From an uncultured Collinsella sp. (lineage in GTDB: Bacteria > Actinomycetota > Coriobacteriia > Coriobacteriales > Coriobacteriaceae), in contig UQPI01000019.1 of NCBI GenBank assembly GCA_900542945.1, positions 1 through 38,631 of the forward strand: 38,631 bases of DNA, written 5' to 3'. Shown here piece after piece: positions 1 to 7,190 of this stretch. A program made the position numbers and the translations under genes. The notes under the pieces are model-generated. The model was not told the DNA's origin. It worked only from the letters and a program-made list of their open reading frames with translations, and did not search any database. The first letter of the stretch is position 1. The number at the start of each line of letters is the position of its first letter.

Positions 1-1
1 A

Positions 2-1387
2 AATCGTGTTGACCTCGCTTTGTCTACGACAACGTTTAAAAATGAGAGATATATCATTCCCAATATCGATCTTGTTAAAGAGGGCATCTCTAAAGAGGAC
101 GGTCCGATTCGCGACCACTTCCACATGTTTGTCGTCGACAATGGGCAGACGCTCGATTTTGCATCGCTTTCCAATGATCTGGTCACCGTGCTCCCGAACC
201 CCAACACGGGCGGTTCGGGAGGATTCGCACGAGGAATGATGGCGGCTACTGAAACTCCTGATCAGTTCACACATATCATTTTGATGGATGACGATGTCTC
301 CATCATGCCCGAGAGTTTGATTCGTACGTTCAATCTCCTCTCTCTTGCGAAGGGCAAATATAAGGATGCCTTTATTAACGGCGCCATGCTCTCAATGGAG
401 GACCCTACTCGTCAGTTTGAGGATGTCTCGTATGTGGCGACTACCGGTGCTTATCGTCGCGTAAAAGATGATCTGAATGTCGGCAAGCTGGCTGACATCC
501 TCGAAAATGAACGCACAAGCGTCGAGGTTGACCAGGCTTACGGAGCCTGGTGGTATAGCTGTATTCCGGTGAAGGCTATCGAAAAGAACGGTCTTCCCAT
601 GCCTTTCTTTATCCGCTGTGACGACGTTGAGTTTGGCATGCGCAATAAGCCTGTCTACATGACCATGAATTGCATTTGTGTGTGGCATGCAAGCTTTGAG
701 GGGCGTTTCAGGGCTTCGGTGGATTGTTATCAATATTTCCGCAACTTCTTTGCCATGATTGCTCTCGATGATTGTGCTGATGAGAAGATGTTTGTCCTTC
801 GTATTCAGCGAGGGGTACGTCAGAATTTGCGCGATATGGATTATCAGGCTGCCGAGTTTATTCTTGATGGCTTTGAGGACTATCTGCGCGGCCCTGAGTA
901 TCTCCAGAAGCTTGATGGCGCTGCAACTATGATTGGTAAGGGTAAGCTAAACGAAAAGCTGATTCCTGTTTCCGAGATGGACCCAGAGCTTCTACGCAAG
1001 GCCGGGGTTACGAAGCAAGTGCTCGCTAATGCTAATCTGGAATTCCATCCTTCGAAGTTTATGAAGTATTGGAGATCTATTCCTTACGACAAGCACTATC
1101 TTCCCGATGCGCTGCTGTGCGGGAAACCTGGCTATGTAGTAAAGAACGGCAGCTGTACGCTTGAGGGCAACTCGACGCGCTGCAAGACGCTGGTCTTTCT
1201 TGATCCGACCCGCGAGAAGGGATCGGTTCGCACGATGGACCGAGCGCGGTTCAAGAGCGTTCGCTGCCGAGAGCGCGAGCTGATGGCGCGCTATCGCAAA
1301 GAAGGCAAGAGCGTCAGGGGGGCATGGAAAGATGCCATGCCGTACATGACTTCGCGAGAGTTTTGGGAAAAGTACTTGGGGCTTTAA
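2..1387 (+). CDS. Galactofuranosyltransferase, GlfT2-like (5' partial)
   Basis: The frame is open from the first bases of the window, so the gene starts upstream; the TTG at 20 lies inside the N-terminal strand of a GT-A fold and is not a convincing start. A DDD metal/nucleotide-binding motif sits at 287-295. A DDVE motif at 620-631 precedes a WHASF segment near 681, matching the acidic and WH motifs of bacterial GlfT2-type enzymes that polymerise galactofuranose from UDP-Galf. The C-terminal part, about 150 residues, is basic. The UDP-Galf supplier glf lies 10 kb away on the other strand, which supports a galactofuranose-containing glycan. The gene converges on the next gene across a shared terminator. 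The family call is good; donor and acceptor are inferred. Confidence 0.82.
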   Translation, partial: NRVDLALSTTTFKNERYIIPNIDLVKEGISKEDGPIRDHFHMFVVDNGQTLDFASLSNDLVTVLPNPNTGGSGGFARGMMAATETPDQFTHIILMDDDVSIMPESLIRTFNLLSLAKGKYKDAFINGAMLSMEDPTRQFEDVSYVATTGAYRRVKDDLNVGKLADILENERTSVEVDQAYGAWWYSCIPVKAIEKNGLPMPFFIRCDDVEFGMRNKPVYMTMNCICVWHASFEGRFRASVDCYQYFRNFFAMIALDDCADEKMFVLRIQRGVRQNLRDMDYQAAEFILDGFEDYLRGPEYLQKLDGAATMIGKGKLNEKLIPVSEMDPELLRKAGVTKQVLANANLEFHPSKFMKYWRSIPYDKHYLPDALLCGKPGYVVKNGSCTLEGNSTRCKTLVFLDPTREKGSVRTMDRARFKSVRCRERELMARYRKEGKSVRGAWKDAMPYMTSREFWEKYLGL

Positions 1388-1424
1388 TAAGAAGAGGTCC
1401 GGATTAAGTCCGGACCTCTTCTTA
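1388..1424. terminator. Bidirectional intrinsic terminator between convergent genes
   Basis: A perfect 16-bp inverted repeat (1388-1403 with 1409-1424) has a 5-nt loop, with A-rich and T-rich ends on both sides. It starts directly after the TAA of the galactofuranosyltransferase, and its right edge supplies the stop codon of the convergent GT2. It should end transcription in both directions. Confidence 0.9.
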
Positions 1425-2351
1425 TTTTGAATAGGTTTTATAGGCTTGTAGCTCCCATTGTTTTCTTTCGACCTTCGCAACCGAGTCGAGGATTAGTCCC
1501 GTTGCTAGGCTCAACCCACACAGGAACATGAATGAGGCCGCAAGTATGGCCGTGGGGAAGCGGGGGACTAAGCCGGTTTGGAAGTACTCCACAACAATTG
1601 GAATTCCGAGGGCAAAGCCTATGATGGCGAAGATGAGCGCTATAAGGGTGAAGAACTTGAGCGGACGATAGTCTTTAAAGAGCGTTCCAATCATTGCGAT
1701 GACCTTGATGCCGTCGCTAACGGTGTTGAGCTTGGACTCGGAGCCTGCGGGCCGATCGCGATACTCCACCGGCACGTCTTTAATTCGCCAGCGGTGATCG
1801 ACAGCGTGGATGGAGAGCTCGGTCTCAATCTGGAAGCCCTCGCTCAAAACGGGGAAGGTCTTGACGAAGGGTTTGCTCATGGCTCGGTAGCCGGTCATAA
1901 CGTCGTCAAAGCTGTAGCCGTAAATCCACTTGATCATAGCGCGAACGAGGTTGTTGCCAAAGCCGTGAAAGGCTCGTTTATTCTCTTCGGCATAGGTGCC
2001 GTTTGACAGGCGATCGCCAACGGTCATATCTGCTTCGCCGTTAAGGATGGGCTCACAGAGTGACTTGGCGGCCTCAGCGGGGTAGGTATCGTCGCCGTCG
2101 ACCATCAAGTAGCACTCTGCATCGATATCCCGGAACATCTGGCGGCACACGTTGCCTTTGCCCTGTCTGGGCTCGTGGCGCACCGTGGCACCGTGCTGCT
2201 TGGCGATTTGCGAAGTGCCATCAGACGAGTTGTTGTCATATACAAAGACGGTTGCACCGGGTAACTCTCGATGAAAATCGTCGACAACTTTGCCAATCGT
2301 CAGCGCTTCGTTGTAGCAGGGGATTATGACGGCGGTATTCGAATAGTCCAT
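1422..2351 (-). CDS. GT2 family glycosyltransferase, DPM1/undecaprenyl-phosphate type, with two C-terminal TM helices
   Basis: The product is 309 aa. The N-terminus has the GT2 signature (AVIIPCYNEA, then DNNSSDGT), and a DGDDTY metal-binding motif follows near residue 85. A catalytic domain to about residue 220 is followed by two hydrophobic helices (about 232-255 and 268-290) and a short basic tail. This layout matches enzymes that move a sugar from a nucleotide donor to a polyprenyl phosphate at the inner membrane face. The start ATG has a strong AAAGGAGGT site. The gene diverges from the ABC exporter genes. The last 65 residues closely resemble a remnant encoded at 11350-11544, so a paralogue or orthologue once lay there. 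The sugar specificity cannot be read from sequence. Confidence 0.85.
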   Translation of the reverse strand: MDYSNTAVIIPCYNEALTIGKVVDDFHRELPGATVFVYDNNSSDGTSQIAKQHGATVRHEPRQGKGNVCRQMFRDIDAECYLMVDGDDTYPAEAAKSLCEPILNGEADMTVGDRLSNGTYAEENKRAFHGFGNNLVRAMIKWIYGYSFDDVMTGYRAMSKPFVKTFPVLSEGFQIETELSIHAVDHRWRIKDVPVEYRDRPAGSESKLNTVSDGIKVIAMIGTLFKDYRPLKFFTLIALIFAIIGFALGIPIVVEYFQTGLVPRFPTAILAASFMFLCGLSLATGLILDSVAKVERKQWELQAYKTYSK

Positions 2352-2384
2352 GTGGGACCTCCTTTAATGAATCAACGGGTCGAA

Positions 2385-2475
2385 AGTATACCTATCGCCT
2401 GCCCCTTTGATTAGATATGGGTTAGTTCTCCAGATTTGTTGCGGTGAGTTATCGTCTACGTGGGAGGGCTATACT
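2385..2475. promoter_or_regulatory. Divergent promoter region between GT2 and the ABC exporter
   Basis: Candidate -10 hexamers TATACT occur on both strands: 2470-2475 for the rightward exporter genes and 2385-2390 (as AGTATA on the plus strand) for the leftward GT2. Neither has a good TTGACA-like -35 at the right distance, so the exact promoters are uncertain. Confidence 0.35.
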
Positions 2476-2512
2476 TTCCACTGTTATGTTTTACGAGACA
2501 AGGAGATGGTCC

Positions 2513-3358
2513 GTGGCTGACAACGTAGAGAGTCAGAAAGCGGTGGCTAAACCGGCCTCTCACGCTAAAAATGATTTTGAAAAGGACAAGTTCATTCTTA
2601 AGCAGCTTGTCACGAAAGATTTTAAGATTAAATATCGTCGCAGTGTTCTGGGTGTGGCATGGTCCGTGCTTAACCCGCTGCTGATGATGATTGTTATGTC
2701 GATCGTGTTTTCGACAATCTTCGCGCAAGGCCGTAATGGCTCTGTTACGCCCGAGTTGTATCCGCTTTACCTGATTGTCGGTAACGTAACGTTCTCCGTC
2801 ATGTCCGAATCGACGAACCAGGCGCTGATGTCTATCATTTGGGCGTCCTCGTTGCTGAAGAAGGTCAAAGTGCATCGTTGGGTGTTCCCGGTGCAGAAGG
2901 TGTTGTTCTCGCTCGTCAACTTTTCCTTCTCTTTGGTTGCCGTCGCCCTTGTTATGCTCTTTTTCCGCGTGGCTCCTACTTGGCATTTAATTCTTCTGCC
3001 GGTTTGCCTGCTGTTGCTCATGTGCTTCTGTATGGGTTTGGGCATGATGCTGTCAGCATTGGCAGTTTTCTTCCGTGACGTTATGCATCTGTGGAGCGTT
3101 GTTATTACTGCTTGGATGTATTTGACGCCGATTTTCTGGACGACAGACTTTATCAGCCAAATGGCACATTGGATTCAGGTCCTTGTGGTTGTGAACCCCA
3201 TGTACAACTACCTCCAGTTTATGCGTGATATCTTCCTGTTTAATACCGTGCCTTCTGCGTTTACCTTTGGGCTGTGTGTTGTTTGGGCTGTTCTTGCTCT
3301 TGCTATTGGCTACACCGTGTTTCATAAGACTGAGCACAAGTTTATTCTCTACATCTAA
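2513..3358 (+). CDS. Polysaccharide ABC exporter permease (Wzm/TagG-type)
   Basis: The product is 281 aa, an ABC-2 type permease. It has a cytoplasmic N-terminus of about 45 residues, then the conserved coupling region KFKIKYRRSVLGVAWSVLNP-like, and six predicted membrane helices. I chose GTG at 2513 because AAGGAG lies 7 nt upstream; an in-frame ATG at 2486 and an open frame back to 2444 have no ribosome binding site. In this family the permease pairs with a Wzt/TagH ATPase to flip lipid-linked O-antigen or teichoic-acid-like polymers across the membrane. The partner ATPase follows after 12 nt, with its ribosome binding site overlapping this stop codon, so the two are co-translated. The substrate is unknown. 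Confidence 0.9.
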   Translation: MADNVESQKAVAKPASHAKNDFEKDKFILKQLVTKDFKIKYRRSVLGVAWSVLNPLLMMIVMSIVFSTIFAQGRNGSVTPELYPLYLIVGNVTFSVMSESTNQALMSIIWASSLLKKVKVHRWVFPVQKVLFSLVNFSFSLVAVALVMLFFRVAPTWHLILLPVCLLLLMCFCMGLGMMLSALAVFFRDVMHLWSVVITAWMYLTPIFWTTDFISQMAHWIQVLVVVNPMYNYLQFMRDIFLFNTVPSAFTFGLCVVWAVLALAIGYTVFHKTEHKFILYI

Positions 3359-3370
3359 GGAGTGCTGTTT

Positions 3371-4639
3371 ATGACTGAATCTGCTATTGATTACAGCAAG
3401 CAGCCCCTTGCTGTTGAGGTTAAAGACGTCACCATGATTTTTAATATGGCGTCTGAGTCGCTTACAAACCTCAAGGAGTACTTTATTAAGCTCGCAAAGC
3501 ACGAGCTGTTCTTTGAGGAGTTTCGTGCGCTTAAGCACATTTCGTTTGATGTGCATCGCGGCGAGGTCGTTGGCCTTGTTGGTACCAACGGTTCCGGCAA
3601 GTCTACGATGCTCAAGATTATCGCTGGCGTTTTGGAGCCCAGTGAGGGCGAGGTTAAGGTCCACGGTAATATCGCGCCGCTGATTGAGCTTGGTGCTGGC
3701 TTTGATCCTGAGCTTACTGCTCGTGAGAACATATATCTGAACGGTGCGCTGCTTGGGTACACCAAGGAGTTTATCGATGCACACTTTGATGGAATTATTG
3801 ATTTTGCTGAACTCGATAATTTCGTCGACATGCCTCTGAAGAATTTCTCGTCGGGCATGATTGCACGCATCGCGTTTGCGATTGCCACTATAACTGAACC
3901 TGACATTTTGATTGTCGATGAAACACTCTCGGTCGGAGATGTCTTTTTTCAAGAGAAGTGCGAGCGTCGCATCCAACATTTCATTGAGAGTGGTGACGTG
4001 ACGGTTCTATTCGTGTCTCACTCTATGGAGCAAGTTGAACGCATTTGTCAGCGTGCGATATGGATTGAAAAAGGCGAGTTACGTATGGATGGCCCTGTTC
4101 GTACTGTATGTTCCGCTTATCATGATCAATTCAGCTTTGATTTTATTGATGTTGATCGGAATTCGAAATACGCCCAGGATATTAATTGGATGGTAGAAAA
4201 GAGAATTACAAGGGGATGGGCTATAGATAATACTCATCGAGAATTTAGGGGAAAGGAAAAGATTAAACGGCAGGATTTTGCTACTTTTGTCTTTAGACTT
4301 GTCAAAGAACTGGATCCCAATGTAAGAGACGGGGATAAAAATCAGTTTGTAAATCCCTTCTTGGACGTTGACATTTCTTCGCCTGGATCATTTGCGATTT
4401 ATTGGCTTAAGAATGAAGGCTATTTGCCTGAGTTGGATGCTAAGCGGGATTCCTTTTATGGTGATGAGCTCATGTCGAGCTCTGATGCCATAGAATGGCT
4501 GAGTTTATTGCAACGGCATTTTGGTTTCTGCGAGCTTATTGATTATGGAGTGCATTCTGCTCGTTTGTCGCGCGAAGAAGCCGCTCATTTGCTGAGGATT
4601 TTTTATGATTCAATTTCGTTCGGTGGTGTAACGGGATAA
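3371..4639 (+). CDS. Polysaccharide ABC exporter ATPase (Wzt/TagH-type) with C-terminal SLH-like repeats
   Basis: The product is 422 aa, with the ATG 8 nt after AAGGAG. Residues 1 to about 245 form a Wzt/TagH-like ABC ATPase: Walker A GTNGSGKST, signature FSSGM, Walker B ILIVDE and an H-loop SHS. Residues about 262-422 are not the usual Wzt β-sandwich. They contain one clear SLH-like repeat (GWAIDNTHREFRG then IKRQDFATFVFRL, about 264-312), a second (NPFLDVD, about 328-380) and a degenerate third. The same repeats occur in the secreted proteins at 6172 and 7191. The tail is richer in AT and in AGA, AGG and ATA codons than the ATPase half, which suggests it was added later. A role in recognising the exported polymer is inference. 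Confidence 0.88.
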   Translation: MTESAIDYSKQPLAVEVKDVTMIFNMASESLTNLKEYFIKLAKHELFFEEFRALKHISFDVHRGEVVGLVGTNGSGKSTMLKIIAGVLEPSEGEVKVHGNIAPLIELGAGFDPELTARENIYLNGALLGYTKEFIDAHFDGIIDFAELDNFVDMPLKNFSSGMIARIAFAIATITEPDILIVDETLSVGDVFFQEKCERRIQHFIESGDVTVLFVSHSMEQVERICQRAIWIEKGELRMDGPVRTVCSAYHDQFSFDFIDVDRNSKYAQDINWMVEKRITRGWAIDNTHREFRGKEKIKRQDFATFVFRLVKELDPNVRDGDKNQFVNPFLDVDISSPGSFAIYWLKNEGYLPELDAKRDSFYGDELMSSSDAIEWLSLLQRHFGFCELIDYGVHSARLSREEAAHLLRIFYDSISFGGVTG

Positions 4640-4726
4640 TAAGTCTTTTTGGTTCGTACTATTTTTCATGGTTGATTCGCTTTTTATATCTATCGCCATA
4701 TAGTACTTTTGTTAGTATACATTCAG

Positions 4727-4803
4727 GCTCCATTAGCTCAGTTGGATAGAGCAGGGGACTTCTAATCCCAAGGTCGACGGTTCGAATCCGCCATGGAGCA
4801 CCA
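4727..4803 (+). tRNA. tRNA-Arg (anticodon TCT)
   Basis: A cloverleaf can be folded: acceptor GCTCCAT/ATGGAGC, D-arm GCTC/GAGC, anticodon loop CTTCTAA giving TCT, a T-arm with GGTTCGAAT, an A discriminator and an encoded CCA. There is an unpaired 27-43 position and one mismatch in the T stem. It reads AGA and AGG, codons that are rare in the G+C-rich genes here but used in the AT-rich polysaccharide genes around it. It has its own terminator downstream. Confidence 0.93.
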
Positions 4804-4811
4804 GAGAAGAG

Positions 4812-4840
4812 TAGGCCGGGTCGCTTGCCCGGCCTTTTTG
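4812..4840 (+). terminator. Intrinsic terminator after tRNA-Arg(TCT)
   Basis: The GGCCGGG and CCCGGCC arms pair around a short loop and are followed by TTTTT. The structure starts 9 nt after the tRNA CCA end. Confidence 0.88.
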
Positions 4841-4917
4841 TATTGGGATCATTGACGTTTCTGGTCTGTCATCTGGTTTAAAATACTGTACACCAATTTA
4901 TTTGAAGCGGAGGTTTG

Positions 4918-6147
4918 ATGGGCTTATTAGGTTCTATTGGCCAAAAACTTATTTCTTTTGACCAGAGTCGTCAACCTCGACCCCAACGCAAGGCCTTATA
5001 TTTGATTTGCGAGCCCGGATGGCCGAATTACGGTGATGAACTTATTGCCCGAGAATGGCTTCGGTATATTTCGAGTATTGATCCCGATCTTCCGGTCATT
5101 CTTGACTGTAATAGGCCGGGTTCCGCTGCAGCTATTTTGTACGGTATTCATAAGAATTTAGTCTGCGTCGACACTATTGCGCGCCTTACTTTCGAAAATG
5201 AATTTGTTAAAGGCAACCATAATCTCGAATCAGTTTCTGAGATAGCATTCGCTGTTAGGCGAGCGTTGGACTGGCAAGGAGGAAATCCCCACTACGCTAG
5301 TGGGGTCAAATTGCTTGAGGACGCTATCGCCGGCGTTCATTACTTGGGCGGCGGGTATTTAAATGGGACCTGGAAGCCTAATTTGGCGCGTTTGGAACTT
5401 GGGCGCTGGGCCACAGACCATGGAATTCCAGCTATTGCCACGGGTTTGGGGTTGATGCCGCTTTCGAAAGATGACCTATCGTATGTCAATGCTGCTTTTG
5501 AGAGCTTCGATTATGTTGGGGTTCGTGATGCTGATACTTATGATGCTCTTAATGGCGTTCGCAATCTACGCTTAGATGTTGATGACTGCTTTATCAACGG
5601 CTTGGAAGATTGCATCCAAACCGACGCAAGTGAATTGTTGCCAGAATATATGGTTTGTGTTCAGCATGAATTTTGTTGTGATTCGAGTTTGGTATTTGAT
5701 GCGGTTGATCGTACGCTTAAAGCATGGGGGGTTAAACCTGGCATCGACCTTGTCGGGGTAGTCGAATGTAATCCTATTATAGACAGATACATATATGACT
5801 ATTTGATTGGTCGAGGATACAGCCTTCGTTTTTACTCTACCCTTGAGTTGCTTTCGGAAGGTCTGCCGGTGCGGTGTGATCAGAAGTGGATTTCATCTCG
5901 GTATCATCCACATCTCATTGCTTCTTCTTTTGGCTGTTCGGGTGCGTTTATTAATGTTGACGAAGAATACTACCCAATTAAGCAAAACGCTGTTTTAAGG
6001 ATGGGCTCCCGATGGAATGAAATTTCACTCGAGAGCATCCCCGAGACTCCCGGTTTTGGTTTTGAAGATCTTGACAGTCGTAATAGATATAGAGATCGAA
6101 TTCGAAGTAGTGTTTCTGATTTCTATAAACGAATTTTGGATTGTTAA
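4918..6147 (+). CDS. Polysaccharide pyruvyl transferase family protein (CsaB-like)
   Basis: The product is 409 aa. I chose ATG 4918, preceded by GCGGAGG at a short 4-nt gap; a TTG directly before it is also in frame. Features of the PF04230 family are an N-terminal NYGDELIA motif, a central GGGYLNG loop, the TGLGLMPL strand, a VGVRDADTYDAL segment, an LDVDDC segment and a late SSRYHPHLIASS motif where the family has its conserved SxRxH. Members transfer a ketal pyruvate from phosphoenolpyruvate to a sugar. CsaB enzymes modify the secondary wall polymer that SLH domains bind. Two SLH-like proteins follow directly, which supports that role by context. There is no signal peptide, so action is cytoplasmic. 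The precise sugar is unknown. Confidence 0.82.
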   Translation: MGLLGSIGQKLISFDQSRQPRPQRKALYLICEPGWPNYGDELIAREWLRYISSIDPDLPVILDCNRPGSAAAILYGIHKNLVCVDTIARLTFENEFVKGNHNLESVSEIAFAVRRALDWQGGNPHYASGVKLLEDAIAGVHYLGGGYLNGTWKPNLARLELGRWATDHGIPAIATGLGLMPLSKDDLSYVNAAFESFDYVGVRDADTYDALNGVRNLRLDVDDCFINGLEDCIQTDASELLPEYMVCVQHEFCCDSSLVFDAVDRTLKAWGVKPGIDLVGVVECNPIIDRYIYDYLIGRGYSLRFYSTLELLSEGLPVRCDQKWISSRYHPHLIASSFGCSGAFINVDEEYYPIKQNAVLRMGSRWNEISLESIPETPGFGFEDLDSRNRYRDRIRSSVSDFYKRILDC

Positions 6148-6171
6148 ATTAGTTGTTTAAGGAGGGTCCCT

Positions 6172-7083
6172 ATGAATGAAATTGATTTCAATGCAGAACG
6201 AGGGTATTTTCGCGTTCTTTTATTACCGTCAATTATAGTGCTAATAATTACTATTGCTATAGCAACGTCCTTAGCATTGGCGCCGAAAACTGCGTTTGCT
6301 GTTGATTTAAACCGAACGGTATATTGTTCAAGAACTGGTACGAAATATCATTATGTAATCGACTGTTCTGGTATGAAAAACCCCATATCAATGTCTCTTG
6401 GCGAAGCACGGAGCGAAGGTAGAACGCCTTGCTCGAATTGTGTGCACGATACTTCTGAAAATCCTGATGTCCCGCCAACCCCGTCTTATCATTTTTCAGA
6501 TGTAAATCCTTCTACTCCACATGCGGAAGATATTTTATGGCTCTATCAAACAGGTATTTCGACTGGTTGGGACGAAGGGAATGGGGTTTATTCGTTTCGA
6601 GGCATGGATAGCGTGAAACGTCAAGATATGGCTGCTTTTTTGTATCGTCTTGCCGGTAGCCCTGATTTTTCGATAACTTCGAATAATGCAAGTTGCTTTT
6701 TCTCGGACGTAGACGAGTCAACCCCGCATTATAAGGAAATCATTTGGTTGGCAAGTTCGGGCATTTCTAGCGGGTGGACGGAGGCGGATGGCTCAAGAAC
6801 TTTTCGCGGAATGGATTCAGTAAAAAGACAGGATATGGCTGCGTTTTTGAACCGCTTGTCCGTCTATCTCGGTCATCCTTATTACGGAGAGGGCGTAAAC
6901 CCATTCATTGATGTTGTGGCTGATACCCCGCATCGTCATGAAGTGCTGTGGTTATCTCAATATGAAATTACCCAGGGATGGATTGAGGCTGACGGAACTC
7001 GAACATTTCGTGGCATGGATTCTGTGAAGAGGCAAGATATGGCTGCGTTTATGCATCGAATGAGCCTTCGCGAGCTTCTATAA
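6172..7083 (+). CDS. Secreted protein with Cys-rich metal-binding-like domain and three SLH-like repeats
   Basis: The product is 303 aa; the ATG has AAGGAGGG 5-6 nt upstream and lies 24 nt after the pyruvyl transferase gene. A short N-terminal segment is followed by a hydrophobic signal helix (about 16-37) and a likely cleavage after TAFA. Residues about 47-90 form a small domain with the pattern Y-C, GTKYH, DC, then an EAR segment and PCSNC. It resembles the Ada-like zinc-binding module found after signal peptides in several Gram-positive proteins. Three SLH-like repeats follow (about 106-161, 176-230 and 244-300), each ending in FRGMDSVKRQDMAAF. The protein ends with the third repeat, as expected for a wall anchor. 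No enzyme domain is seen. Confidence 0.85.
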   Translation: MNEIDFNAERGYFRVLLLPSIIVLIITIAIATSLALAPKTAFAVDLNRTVYCSRTGTKYHYVIDCSGMKNPISMSLGEARSEGRTPCSNCVHDTSENPDVPPTPSYHFSDVNPSTPHAEDILWLYQTGISTGWDEGNGVYSFRGMDSVKRQDMAAFLYRLAGSPDFSITSNNASCFFSDVDESTPHYKEIIWLASSGISSGWTEADGSRTFRGMDSVKRQDMAAFLNRLSVYLGHPYYGEGVNPFIDVVADTPHRHEVLWLSQYEITQGWIEADGTRTFRGMDSVKRQDMAAFMHRMSLRELL

Positions 7084-7190
7084 TTTGCGCGGTTTGCTGT
7101 AGCTTATTTCGGTTGCTTAACACGCTTACCGAAAATTGCCTAATCGGAAGTTCATATTCCTAATATATTTGATACTCTAGATTTGTTTTA

